Part shown: piece after piece, positions 46,955 to 55,795 of the stretch | Layout of the letters: each line of letters starts with the position of its first letter | How positions within the stretch are numbered: the first letter of the stretch is position 1 | NCBI GenBank assembly: GCA_024434115.1 | Contig: QMIT01000003.1 | Span: 221,282 to 285,281, forward strand | Origin: Chloroflexota bacterium | Lineage (GTDB): Bacteria > Chloroflexota > Anaerolineae > Aggregatilineales > J027 | Reading direction: 5' to 3' | Length of the DNA stretch: 64,000 nt | Made by a program: the position numbers and the translations under genes | Notes under the pieces: generated by a model | Seen by the model: the letters and a program-made list of their open reading frames with translations, nothing else | What the model was told of the DNA's origin: nothing | Databases searched by the model: none

Positions 46955-48808
46955 ATGAGCGAACAAGCACTGGATATCACAACGCCAACCACCACACTGG
47001 AAATGGTACAGGCCGAAGTCGAAGCGTCGGAGATTCCAACGCCCCGGCCCGATTTACGTCGGGAAGCCGCTGGCCTATTAACTCTCCTTTTTTTGATTAT
47101 CACCTACCACATCCAACACCCCTTCATGTTGTTCCGTGTCCAGTTTGGGGAGGGCTTCCGGGATGTGCGTGAAGAAGGCCTTCAAGGAGCAATGCTGATT
47201 GCGTTGCTTACGTCCGGTCTGCTACTGATAGGGTCGCCACGCAAATTATGGGAGCAGCGCCACGAAGTATTTGGACGTCTCCGCCTCACCATCGTCATCA
47301 TTGGCATGGTTCTGTACCTGCTGCATATCTTCTTGCTGATCTATCGGGACACCAATGTTTTTGTCAAACTTTACGATCTTGATCCAGTCGTATTTGCCGA
47401 TGAATTACAAATGGGTAAAAAAGAAGCGGGCGAACTTGCTGACCCAATGAAGGCCCTACATGGCATGGGGCTGTTGGGGGGTATTGGGCTGGCCTCTGCG
47501 ATTTATTTATGGTCGCCGTGGGAAAGCGTCCGGCGCTACACAAAGTCGAATGCTGAAAATAAAGTAATGCCGCTTTTAGCAGTCGTGATTAAAGATGCAG
47601 CGGCAATCGCAGTGATACTTTTATGGATCATCAGCTATCAACTCTTTAATCCCCTGTGGCTCCAAGAATCTGGTCTCGCCGAGCAGTTCCGCGATCAGGA
47701 AAGTCTCATCGCACTGCTCTTATTATTTGCGGTGGGATTGTTGTTCTTCGTCCAACGGGATAGTGGCTATACCAGCGCGACAGGCCGCTTGCGCATTGCC
47801 ATTGGAGTCGGGCTGGCATTTTATGTCGCAGCATTTCTAGGCGCTATATTTGGCGATTCCAACGTCATCGCCAAATATTATCATGTTGACCCTGCTGTTT
47901 ATGGGAATCAAGTATTCACGCCGGAACGGATTGACCCTCTCAAAGCCGCTGACTGGGGTGCGGTGTTGGCAGGGATAGCGCTGGCAAGTGTTATTTATTT
48001 TTGGGCACCATGGGAACGTCTACATCAATATGCTCAAATACTGCGCCAAAACATCGCAGCGATTCTCACCGCTTTGTTGGTGCTGTTCGTGTGGGAATAT
48101 GGGGTGAAATTGTTTGAAATTGAGCAATTTTTATTACCCAAGCCATCGGTTATTTGGGAGACTTTCAAAGAAATCTACCCCAATTTGATTGCGGGTGGGT
48201 GGTTCACCTTCCAAAATGCCCTGCGCGGGTTTGCGATCGGCTGCGGGGTAGGCATTTTGACCGGAATCATCTCAGCCCGATTTTTACGATTTAGTAAAGC
48301 GATTCTGCCACTGGCAATTGCCGCCAATGCTGTGCCGATTATTGCCTTTGCGCCAATTGCCAATGCGTGGTTTGGCCTGACCAGTTCGGATTCCAAAGTG
48401 GCAATTGTCGCCGTCTTGTGTTATTTTCCGGCGATGATTAGCACAGTACGTGGACTTACCAGTGTCGAACCCATTCAAATTGAACTCATGCGCTCCTATG
48501 CCGCCAGTCAGCTCGAAATTTTTTGGCATGTTCGGTTGCCAAATGCGCTGCCATTTATTTTCAGCGCCCTAAAACTGGCAACCACCTTGTCAATGATTGG
48601 GGCAATCGTGTCAGAATATTTTGGGGGGACACCCAACACCTCACTCGGTTTTAAAATCAAAAATGATGCTGCCTTACTCAAAATGACCGATTCGTGGTCG
48701 GCGATCATCATGACATCATTGTTAGGCATCGGATTTTACGTCTTTGTTTCCGTAATGGAACGCACCGCGATGCCGTGGTATCGGTCTTTCCGCAGTGATT
48801 CTCGCTAA
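46955..48808 (+). CDS. ABC importer permease with N-terminal duplicated membrane module
   Basis: 617 residues, about twice the usual length. The C-terminal part (about 364-617) is an ordinary BPD permease with an EAA loop, MRSYAASQLEIFWHVRLPN. Residues about 36-196 and 208-360 are two related membrane modules. Each has two or three TM segments, a FREQ-like FRD segment, a YRDTNVFVKLYDLDP / FGDSNVIAKYYHVDP motif and a closing IGLASAIYLWSPWESVRRY / IALASVIYFWAPWERLHQY. I do not recognise this module from other permeases. An AGGA-type site lies before the ATG, nine bases after the ATPase. The added modules may receive substrate or bind a partner. Confidence 0.88.
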   Translation: MSEQALDITTPTTTLEMVQAEVEASEIPTPRPDLRREAAGLLTLLFLIITYHIQHPFMLFRVQFGEGFRDVREEGLQGAMLIALLTSGLLLIGSPRKLWEQRHEVFGRLRLTIVIIGMVLYLLHIFLLIYRDTNVFVKLYDLDPVVFADELQMGKKEAGELADPMKALHGMGLLGGIGLASAIYLWSPWESVRRYTKSNAENKVMPLLAVVIKDAAAIAVILLWIISYQLFNPLWLQESGLAEQFRDQESLIALLLLFAVGLLFFVQRDSGYTSATGRLRIAIGVGLAFYVAAFLGAIFGDSNVIAKYYHVDPAVYGNQVFTPERIDPLKAADWGAVLAGIALASVIYFWAPWERLHQYAQILRQNIAAILTALLVLFVWEYGVKLFEIEQFLLPKPSVIWETFKEIYPNLIAGGWFTFQNALRGFAIGCGVGILTGIISARFLRFSKAILPLAIAANAVPIIAFAPIANAWFGLTSSDSKVAIVAVLCYFPAMISTVRGLTSVEPIQIELMRSYAASQLEIFWHVRLPNALPFIFSALKLATTLSMIGAIVSEYFGGTPNTSLGFKIKNDAALLKMTDSWSAIIMTSLLGIGFYVFVSVMERTAMPWYRSFRSDSR

Positions 48809-48875
48809 AGGGGGATACACCGCGTTGGACAATGCTTCAAATAAAATTTAGAAGGAGATCTCAAAGGAGCTTGTT

Positions 48876-50021
48876 ATGAAGCACACACGTAAGGGTCTAG
48901 TTTTGCTGGTAATGTTGTGTTTGGTCGTAGTGGGTGCTTTCCGTCCAAGCGCGGAACACAAGGCCGCCCAAGCACAAGATTTGACTCCTGTTCGGCTGCA
49001 ACTGAAGTGGGTGACTCAGGCGCAGTTCGCGGGATATTATGCCGCCTTGAATCAGGGCTACTATGAAGAAGCGGGTTTGGATGTAGAAATCATCCCCGGT
49101 GGCCCCGACATCAGCCCTCAACAGGTGTTGGCGGCGGGTGGCGCAGAATTCGCCATTGACTGGGCGGGCAGCGCATTGGCCTCCCGTGAAGCAATCGTCA
49201 ATGGTGGCGGCAGCGGCCCTGTTAATGTGGCCCAAATTTTCCAACGCAGTGGTATGCGTGAAATCGCCTTCAAAGACAGTGGCATTGAGAGCATTGAAGA
49301 CCTTGAAGGCAAGAACGTCGGCGTGTGGTTCGCAGGCAATGAACTGCCCCTGTTTGCCGCGTTGGTCGCCAATGATCTCGACCCCGAAGACCCCAATGAT
49401 GTGAACGTCGTCGCGCAGGCATTCGACATGGTTGCTTTCATTAATGGTGAATTGGATGCCGCCGCCGCCATGACCTACAACGAATTGGCGCAGGTGCTGG
49501 AATTTGTCGGTGAAGACAACGCCTTCCCGGTCTACACGCTGGACGATTTGAACATCATTGACCTGAATGAAGTGGGTACGGCGATGTTGGAAGACGGCAT
49601 TTACGCTAATGAAGAATGGCTGGCCGATGAAGCTAACCAAGCGACTACCGTCCAATTCCTTGTTGCCAGCTTCCGGGGCTGGATTTACTGCCGCGACAAC
49701 CCCGGTGACTGCGTAGATTACGTGTTGGCCGAAGGTTCGGCCCTCGGTGTCGGTCACCAAACATGGCAAATGAGCGAAATTAATAAGCTGATTTGGCCCT
49801 CTGAACTAGGTGTCGGTCAACTTGATGCCGAATTGTGGACACGCACAGCAGACATCGCCCTGACCTACGCCGTCATTGAAGAAGCAGCCGATGAAGCAGC
49901 CGCCCGTAGCGATCTCGCCGCAGCCGCCCTTGCCACTTTGCAGGAATCCTTCCCTGACCTCGATGTAAATGGCACAGACTGGGTTGCGCCCGAAGTTGAA
50001 ATCACTCCCAACGGCGAATAA
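48876..50021 (+). CDS. ABC importer substrate-binding protein (NMT1/THI5-like)
   Basis: 381-residue secreted protein with a signal peptide (about 1-33, cleavage near AAQAQD, no lipobox). The mature part begins VRLQLKWVTQAQFAGYYAA followed by LNQGYYEEAGLDVEIIPGG, the typical start of NMT1/THI5-type binding proteins (ThiY, RibY and hydroxymethylpyrimidine binders). The GGAEFAIDWAGSALASREA and NVGVWFAGNELPLFAAL segments line the expected cleft. A strong AAGGAGCT ribosome site precedes it. Its position at the end of the importer operon, opposite dihydropyrimidinase, supports a pyrimidine-like ligand. Family membership is clear and the ligand is inferred. Confidence 0.9.
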   Translation: MKHTRKGLVLLVMLCLVVVGAFRPSAEHKAAQAQDLTPVRLQLKWVTQAQFAGYYAALNQGYYEEAGLDVEIIPGGPDISPQQVLAAGGAEFAIDWAGSALASREAIVNGGGSGPVNVAQIFQRSGMREIAFKDSGIESIEDLEGKNVGVWFAGNELPLFAALVANDLDPEDPNDVNVVAQAFDMVAFINGELDAAAAMTYNELAQVLEFVGEDNAFPVYTLDDLNIIDLNEVGTAMLEDGIYANEEWLADEANQATTVQFLVASFRGWIYCRDNPGDCVDYVLAEGSALGVGHQTWQMSEINKLIWPSELGVGQLDAELWTRTADIALTYAVIEEAADEAAARSDLAAAALATLQESFPDLDVNGTDWVAPEVEITPNGE

Positions 50022-50040
50022 GAAATAGGCTTTTTCGTAA

Positions 50041-50069
50041 AGGGGCAGGCCTAAAAACCTGCTCCTTTT
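50041..50069 (+). terminator. Rho-independent terminator after importer operon
   Basis: A 9-base stem with one G-T pair (AGGGGCAGG at 50041-50049, CCTGCTCCT at 50058-50066) encloses an 8-base loop, and TTTTGATTTT follows. It ends the importer operon and overlaps the end of the convergent TfoX-like gene. Confidence 0.75.
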
Positions 50070-50437
50070 GATTTTAGAGCCTTTGGGGGTTTTGCAGCTT
50101 TTTTGCGGGGTTTCTTTGGTGGCATCTCGCGGATGTATTCAAGGGCGGCGCGGGCATATTTTTCCCAATCGTCCGTGTGCTGGGATGGAATGGTCAGCCA
50201 TCCGGTCATCGGTTTACCCGTTTCCATTGGATCAAAGGCTTTAGCACCTTCCAGAGCTATCGCCTCGGCATAATCCGCTGGTTTTAGTTTCACCAGCAAA
50301 TCATCATGATACAGTGCCGCAAACGCGTACCCGTTTGCCATTAAATTAGGCGAACCAAACATTTGGCGCGGGGTAACGTGTTCCGTAATCACCAGCATAT
50401 CGCGCAATTCTTCGTAGGCCTTTTTCCCGTCCGGCAT
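50051..50437 (-). CDS. TfoX N-terminal-domain protein
   Basis: 128-residue protein. Residues about 1-100 resemble the TfoX_N domain (VTPRQMFGSPNLMANGYAFA, YHDDLLVKL, MTGWLTIPSQHTDDWEKYAR). The C-terminus is a Lys/Pro-rich tail (PPKKPRKKAAKPPKALKSK) suited to nucleic-acid contact. TfoX/Sxy proteins regulate competence in Proteobacteria, but stand-alone N-domains are widespread with unknown function. It is convergent with the importer and lies 69 bases after coaBC on the same strand. Confidence 0.75.
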   Translation of the reverse strand: MPDGKKAYEELRDMLVITEHVTPRQMFGSPNLMANGYAFAALYHDDLLVKLKPADYAEAIALEGAKAFDPMETGKPMTGWLTIPSQHTDDWEKYARAALEYIREMPPKKPRKKAAKPPKALKSKGAGF

Positions 50438-50506
50438 CCTATTTTCGCTCCGTTTCTGATGGGTGCAGAATTCTTACTATTTTACCGCAAAACAGAAACA
50501 AACGTT

Positions 50507-51766
50507 CTAAGATATTTTATTGGTCAAGATTTCGGCAACTTGTGCAACGATGACTTGCCCAACTTCAGCTTTACTCAATAGGTCATAATTGGTACGTCCA
50601 CCTGCCGCATCCAAGATCGTTATGCGATTGGTCTCGACCTCAAAACCAGCATCAGGGGCGGTGATGTCATTGGCGACAATAAAATCCAGTCCTTTCCGCT
50701 CCAATTTCGAGGCGGCATTCGCCAATAAATCGTGGCTCTCAGCGGCAAATCCCACTACACAACGCGGATAACCCGATTGCTGACGCAGCATCTTAACCGC
50801 CAGCAAAATATCTTCGGTGCGAGCCAATTCTAAGGTGATACCGGTCTGGTTATCATCCGATTTTTTGATTTTCTGTGTGGCGACTACAGCAGGTCGAAAA
50901 TCCGCCACCGCCGCCGCCATAATCAAGACATCTGCGCTATTCGCCGCCTGCAAGACCGCCTCTAGCATTTCGGACGCCGAACTAACCTTGACCCGTGTCG
51001 CGCCTATCGGGAGGGGTAGATGTTCCACCGTGCTGATTAAGCTCACTTCGGCACCAGCATCCAGCGCTGCTTGTGCGACGGCATAACCCTGCCTGCCACT
51101 GGAACGATTGGTGATATACCGTGCTGGGTCAATTGGCTCTTTGGTACCACCCGCCGTCACCACCACCCGCCGACCTGCCAATGGCCCATTCTGTGCCAGT
51201 GCCCGCCGAATAAAGCCCATAAGAGTAGGGGTTTCTGGCAGGCGTCCTTGCCCCACCAATCCTGATGCAAAACGCCCAACTTCCGGCTCAATGATTTGTA
51301 CACCCCGTCCCCGTAAAACAGCAAGGTTAGCTTGTGTCGCAGCGTGTTGATACATCCCACCATCCATCGCCGGAGCGACCATCACGGGGCAACGCACCGC
51401 CAATGCCGTTACCGACAACAAATCGTCGGCGAGGCCATGTGTCAATTTAGCAATAGTGTTCGCGGTCACTGGGGCGATCACCAACAAATCGGCCCCTTCA
51501 CCAAGCCCCACATGTGCGATATGGGTGGGCAATCCTCCGTTGCTGTCGGCTTGCCATAAATCAGTATAGACAGGTCGTCCTGTCACCGATTGGAAAGCCA
51601 ATGGGGTGACAAATCGCTGCGCCGCCTCGGTCATGATGACATCCACCAACGCCCCGGCTTGGGTCAATTTACTGGCAAGATCAACCGCTTTATAGGCCGC
51701 GATACTCCCCGTCACACCTAGCATGATCCGCTTATTCTCAAATAGGGCGATTTTTTCTTGGGCCAT
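50507..51766 (-). CDS. coaBC: Bifunctional phosphopantothenoylcysteine decarboxylase / phosphopantothenate-cysteine ligase
   Basis: 419 residues from the ATG at 51766, which has AGGGAG six bases upstream. The frame extends 13 codons further without a ribosome site. The CoaC flavoprotein half (about 1-180) has GVTGSIAAYKAVDLA, the His of HIAHVGLG and PVTANTIAKLTHGLADDLLS. The motif usually PxMNxxM reads PAMDGGMY, and the usual ACG substrate loop reads RFASGLVGQGRL, so Asn125 and Cys158 of the E. coli enzyme are Asp and Ser here. The CoaB half has YITNRSSGRQGYAVAQAAL, AAAVADFRP and ATQKIKKSDD. It makes 4'-phosphopantetheine for CoA, downstream of CoaX. Confidence 0.9.
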   Translation of the reverse strand: MAQEKIALFENKRIMLGVTGSIAAYKAVDLASKLTQAGALVDVIMTEAAQRFVTPLAFQSVTGRPVYTDLWQADSNGGLPTHIAHVGLGEGADLLVIAPVTANTIAKLTHGLADDLLSVTALAVRCPVMVAPAMDGGMYQHAATQANLAVLRGRGVQIIEPEVGRFASGLVGQGRLPETPTLMGFIRRALAQNGPLAGRRVVVTAGGTKEPIDPARYITNRSSGRQGYAVAQAALDAGAEVSLISTVEHLPLPIGATRVKVSSASEMLEAVLQAANSADVLIMAAAVADFRPAVVATQKIKKSDDNQTGITLELARTEDILLAVKMLRQQSGYPRCVVGFAAESHDLLANAASKLERKGLDFIVANDITAPDAGFEVETNRITILDAAGGRTNYDLLSKAEVGQVIVAQVAEILTNKIS

Positions 51767-51924
51767 TCGTATCTCCCTGCAAGTGATGATTGGCACATTA
51801 TTCAACTGACTGGCAAAAATTGCTAACTACAAGGCATCTTGTGACTTTTCGCACAATTATCGCACGTGAATGGTAAGCTATGATAGAAGGCGTTTATGTT
51901 TAAGCATAGGGAGTTATAAATTTC

Positions 51925-52722
51925 ATGGCTGCCTCCACACAAAAACCACCCCTAAACCGGGAAGAATTACGCGACATCATTGATTTGTCATTATGGGCAG
52001 GTCAAATCTTATTACAGCACGGCGCAGAAACCCAACGCGTCGAAAGCACAGTGCATCGCTTGGGAACAAACCTCGGCTGCGAATGGATGGATATTTTAGT
52101 TTCCCCCAACGCGATAGTTGCCACAACCATCAGTGGGGAGGAGTTTCGCACCAAAATTCGGCGGGTAGTCGGTCTACAGGTGGACATGACCAAAGTCTCC
52201 GCTATTAACCGCCTAAGCCGCCGTATTGAAAATGGGGAGCTAGATCGTTTTGGCGTGCGTTCGGAATTGCAGCGTATCAGTCAAATCCGCTCCCATTATA
52301 AGCGTTGGCAGGTCGTGTTGATGGTCGGGCTTGCTTGCGCTGCTTTTAGCCGATTGTTTGGGGGAGATGCCGTCGTTTTTGGGATGACATTTGTCGCCTC
52401 AGCCATCGCCACATTCGTCCGCCAAGAATTGTCCCGACGGCACTTTAACATGTTCTTGGTAGTCATCGCTACCGCCTTTGTCGCTGGATTGATTGCCAGT
52501 CTGCCGAGTGCTTTTGAATGGGGGGACGATCCACAAATCGCCTTAGCGTCCTCAGTTTTGCTGCTTGTACCGGGGGTCGCGCTCATCAATTCCGCCGACG
52601 ACATTATCAAGGGGCATCTTGTGACAGGCATCACACGGGGTATTTCAGGCGGACTGGTTTCATTGGGAATTGCACTGGGGCTGTCTTTGGCAATGGAAAT
52701 CATGGGGGTTAGCGGGCTATGA
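51925..52722 (+). CDS. ThrE-type threonine/serine exporter subunit (N-terminal half, DUF1212)
   Basis: 265 residues. A cytoplasmic N-terminal domain (ILLQHGAETQRVESTVHRLG and SPNAIVATTISG) precedes about five TM segments (from VVLMVGLACAAFSRLFGG to ITRGISGGLVSLGIALGLSL). This is the first of two polypeptides that together equal a ThrE exporter of threonine and serine. The second follows with an ATGA overlap. A GGGAG site precedes the start. Amino-acid export is the known family role. A different small-molecule cargo is possible. Confidence 0.87.
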   Translation: MAASTQKPPLNREELRDIIDLSLWAGQILLQHGAETQRVESTVHRLGTNLGCEWMDILVSPNAIVATTISGEEFRTKIRRVVGLQVDMTKVSAINRLSRRIENGELDRFGVRSELQRISQIRSHYKRWQVVLMVGLACAAFSRLFGGDAVVFGMTFVASAIATFVRQELSRRHFNMFLVVIATAFVAGLIASLPSAFEWGDDPQIALASSVLLLVPGVALINSADDIIKGHLVTGITRGISGGLVSLGIALGLSLAMEIMGVSGL

Positions 52723-53201
52723 GCGATATAACCAGTATTTTGTGGGAAGTTACCCAAGATATGTTCTGGTCAAGCATTGCCGCGCTGGGTTTTTCGATGT
52801 TGTTTAATGTGCCAACTCGTACCCTCATTGGGTGTGTGGCTTGTGGCGCGATAGGGCATGGCAGTCGCACACTGGCTGTTGAACTTGGTGCAACTATCGT
52901 CAGTGGTAGTCTGATTGGGGCAGTAATTATTGGTCTAATGGGTTATTTATTTGCCAAACGCTGGCACGCCCCCGCGACTGTTTTTACGATCAGCGGCAGC
53001 ATCCCCCTTGTCCCGGGTCGCTTTGCTTATAGCACCATGTTAAGCCTGATCCAATTGAGTACCGCTGACCCGAAAACAGGCGAAAGCCTATTGATACGAG
53101 CTAGCATCAATGGTATTCAGACAATGATGATTTTAGGTGTTATTGCAATTGGAATATCGGCTCCTACCCTGTTCTTTGAGCGCTCCCGACCTATTGTTTG
53201 A
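52719..53201 (+). CDS. ThrE-type threonine/serine exporter subunit (C-terminal half, DUF3815)
   Basis: 160-residue membrane protein with four or five TM segments, matching the second half of ThrE: FSMLFNVPTRTLIGCVACGA, a helix pair around GATIVSGSLIGAVIIGLMGY, and TISGSIPLVPGRFAYSTMLS, whose PLVPG motif is typical. It starts inside the stop of the first subunit (ATGA), so the two are made in equal amounts. The split arrangement is common in bacteria. Confidence 0.87.
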   Translation: MSDITSILWEVTQDMFWSSIAALGFSMLFNVPTRTLIGCVACGAIGHGSRTLAVELGATIVSGSLIGAVIIGLMGYLFAKRWHAPATVFTISGSIPLVPGRFAYSTMLSLIQLSTADPKTGESLLIRASINGIQTMMILGVIAIGISAPTLFFERSRPIV

Positions 53202-53215
53202 GGTAAAGGTAGGGT

Positions 53216-53236
53216 GGGGGTGATCTCATCATCCCC
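53216..53236. terminator. Hairpin between convergent exporter and kinase genes
   Basis: A 9-base stem with one G-T pair (GGGGGTGAT 53216-53224, ATCATCCCC 53228-53236) and a 3-base loop, followed by GTTTAT. It fits a weak terminator for the ThrE operon and lies three bases before the kinase stop. Confidence 0.5.
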
Positions 53237-53238
53237 GT

Positions 53239-54795
53239 TTATCTCACAATTATTTCCAAGAAAGTCGAGTTCCCCTGAATATTCCCCTGAAATGGAATAA
53301 ACTCCAAAATATGCCGCCCCGGTTGTTGGGGGATATAGCTAAATTGGGTCGTAAAGGTTCTTTCACCACCGGGGTTCGTGTTTTCTTTTGATTCCAGCAT
53401 AAATCCGAAGCGGCGCATTTCAACATTGGAGACACCAATTGGATCAGTCGCCGTGATTTCAATAATTACCAGCGACCCAACAGTGTATTGGCTCTCATTC
53501 GGCGGGGAAATGATGCTGACTTGCCCTTTTTGGCCGGGGACAGGTGTTAAAGAAGGTTGAGGCGTAATAATCTGCTGACCCGATTTGGATGGCTCTTCAC
53601 TGGGCAACCAGCGATCCGGGTCAAGGCTCAAGGCGTACCCGGCCACGCCAATGACAGCAATCAACATCACAACCCACAGGCATGAACGAATCCGGCCAGT
53701 GCGCTCCTTTTTATCCTGCTGAATCTTTTGCACAACGGCCTGTGGATAATAGGGTTCCGAATTGCCCGACGGGCGATAGCCATAGGCTGGCTGATTATTG
53801 TAGGCAGGTGGCGCAGACTGTTGATAGAGTTGTGGCGGGCCATAGACAGGCGGCGGCATCATGGGTGGTGCCGGTAGCTGCGCACGCCCCGGATTCGTCT
53901 CGCGCATAGAAGATTGAGGTTCTGCTTTGACAAAACGCGGCGGATTCTGTTGGGCCTGTGTGGGCTGATTTTTTAAGGCACGTTGAAAATCCTGCGAAAA
54001 CTCGCCTGCCGACTTATAGCGATCTGCCGGATACTTGGCAAGCGCCTTCATCACCACTTGATCCAGCGCCTCAGTAATGGCGGGGGAGTAACGGCGCATC
54101 GGCGGCGGCGGGTCGTTGAGATGCTTGTACATGAGCGAATGGGGTGTATCCGCTTCAAAGGGTGGTTTGGCGGTCATCATCAAATACATCAAAATGCCAA
54201 GTCCATAGACATCCGTCAAAGGGGTTGGGTCTTCGCCGCGCCACTGTTCGGGAGCCATATAAGTCGGTGTACCGATGACATTGCCTGTTGTGGTCAGGCC
54301 TTCCGTATTCGGAACAGATAACTTGGCGATCCCAAAGTCGGTCAAAAAAGCATCATTTTTGTCATCTAATAAAATATTGGTGGGCTTTAAATCGCGGTGA
54401 ATGACACTTTGTGCATGGGCATAATCTAGTGCTGAGGACACTTGGGCTAACCAACGTCCGGCTTGTTCTGGTGAAACTGGCCCGTAGCGTTTCAAAATCG
54501 AAGCCAGCGTCCCCCCCGTAACCAAACGGGTCACCATATAGGGATAATGACGATCCAAGCCAAAATCAAGCGTCTGCAAAATATGCGGATGCTTCATCCC
54601 CGACGCGATACGGGCTTCCTGTTCAAAGCGTTTTAGGAATACATCATTGGTATCCGCACTGACGTGCATCACCTTGACAGCGACTTCTGGGCCGCCAGTG
54701 ACATCACGTGCGCGGTACACATCCGACATGCCCCCCCGCCCGATTCGGTCAACCAAATGATATTTGCTGAGTTGTGAACCGCTAAGATCTTCCAT
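53239..54795 (-). CDS. PknB-like membrane Ser/Thr protein kinase
   Basis: 518 residues from the ATG at 54795. The frame extends 12 codons upstream, but the family start SKYHLVDRIGRGGMSDVY lies just after this ATG. Kinase domain about 10-275, with VAVKVM lysine, VIHRDLKPTNILL and TDFGIAKL. A Pro/Gln/Tyr-rich juxtamembrane linker (about 290-365) and one TM segment (CLWVVMLIAVIGVAGYAL, about 375-393) lead to an extracytoplasmic Ig-like domain (VSIISPPNESQYTVGSLVII, ending FLEIIVR). It is probably a receptor-type kinase sensing an extracellular signal. The downstream target is unknown. The next gene upstream, a methyltransferase, ends 40 bases before its start. Confidence 0.92.
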   Translation of the reverse strand: MEDLSGSQLSKYHLVDRIGRGGMSDVYRARDVTGGPEVAVKVMHVSADTNDVFLKRFEQEARIASGMKHPHILQTLDFGLDRHYPYMVTRLVTGGTLASILKRYGPVSPEQAGRWLAQVSSALDYAHAQSVIHRDLKPTNILLDDKNDAFLTDFGIAKLSVPNTEGLTTTGNVIGTPTYMAPEQWRGEDPTPLTDVYGLGILMYLMMTAKPPFEADTPHSLMYKHLNDPPPPMRRYSPAITEALDQVVMKALAKYPADRYKSAGEFSQDFQRALKNQPTQAQQNPPRFVKAEPQSSMRETNPGRAQLPAPPMMPPPVYGPPQLYQQSAPPAYNNQPAYGYRPSGNSEPYYPQAVVQKIQQDKKERTGRIRSCLWVVMLIAVIGVAGYALSLDPDRWLPSEEPSKSGQQIITPQPSLTPVPGQKGQVSIISPPNESQYTVGSLVIIEITATDPIGVSNVEMRRFGFMLESKENTNPGGERTFTTQFSYIPQQPGRHILEFIPFQGNIQGNSTFLEIIVR

Positions 54796-54835
54796 AACTT
54801 GAACTATAACATAGTGTAAAAAATAGGCCATCCCC

Positions 54836-55720
54836 CTATTCGTCGGGGGTTTCAGCAGTGGCAGGGTCTATTTCAATATATTCACCCGTGAGACGATATT
54901 CAGTCCGTAACTGTTCCAGTGTTGGATTCAAAAGCACCGGAAAAGGCCATTTGGCAGCAGCGGCCTTGCTAAATTTGACGATTTTGTTGACATCTCGAAT
55001 CACACCTGCCAACACCGCCGTCTGCATAAACGCGACGGCTTTCGGTAGGGCCGAAAACGCCAGTGCCACAACAGGCTGCCCATCGGCCTGCACAACAACC
55101 GTTTCCCATACGATATTATCGTCAGGTGTTATAGCCCAACCCGGTTTATTGGGGGTTTGACGAATCAGCAAATGAATGAACCGTCCCGGCACATCCAACA
55201 ACTGTGTTCCTTGCAGCAAACCTGTCTGATTTTCATTTTTGGCAACTACTTGCACTCGTTCTAATATGTTTATTTCGCCAGAATAGGGTCGTTCGCCCCG
55301 ATTTAGGGCAATTTCACCGTTCAGCAGTGGCTCCGCAAGAATCCGCGCAAAACCTGCCTGTTCAAGGCTGCGCGGGATGATATAGGGAAATAGCAAAATA
55401 AATCGTCCACCGGGGCGCAGTACCCGCTGAATTTCTTCCAAGAAAAACGGCATGGTATCCAAATGATCGTGGGTCAAAAATGTCAGTGCTGCGTCAAAAT
55501 TGGCATCGGCATAATGTCCGACTTCAGCCAGTGGTGTCTCAATTAGCAGGAAATCGGGGCGCTGGGATTGGATAGCGGGCAGTTCTGGAAACCGACTTAG
55601 ACACGAATCCACATCGAGCAAGCGCAGTTCCGAGCCGCTTGGCGGCAAATGGCGCAGAACTTCCGAGAGTAAAGCCTGTCGTGCTGATGCTTGAAAAAAC
55701 GCTGCTAAATTCACTGTCAT
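54836..55720 (-). CDS. SAM-dependent methyltransferase-like protein
   Basis: 294 residues with a class I methyltransferase core: RLLDVDSCLSRF at strand 1, LIETPLAEVGHYADANFDAAL with the motif II Asp, and EIQRVLRPGGRFILLFPY, the common motif III. The glycine-rich SAM loop is not well kept (LDVDSCL in place of DxGxGxG), so SAM binding may be weak or altered. A C-terminal domain of about 150 residues has no family I can name. It is 41 bases upstream of the kinase and may share its transcript. Confidence 0.7.
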   Translation of the reverse strand: MTVNLAAFFQASARQALLSEVLRHLPPSGSELRLLDVDSCLSRFPELPAIQSQRPDFLLIETPLAEVGHYADANFDAALTFLTHDHLDTMPFFLEEIQRVLRPGGRFILLFPYIIPRSLEQAGFARILAEPLLNGEIALNRGERPYSGEINILERVQVVAKNENQTGLLQGTQLLDVPGRFIHLLIRQTPNKPGWAITPDDNIVWETVVVQADGQPVVALAFSALPKAVAFMQTAVLAGVIRDVNKIVKFSKAAAAKWPFPVLLNPTLEQLRTEYRLTGEYIEIDPATAETPDE

Positions 55721-55795
55721 AACTCAATAGGTTGCCTTTTTCATCTAAATAACCGATTATAGCTTGGGATTCGTTTTCACGTCACCAACACCTCC

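Noticed and set aside
48897..49769. Leftward open frame of 290 codons
   Set aside because: Antisense to the substrate-binding protein gene, which has a signal peptide, strong ribosome site and family motifs.
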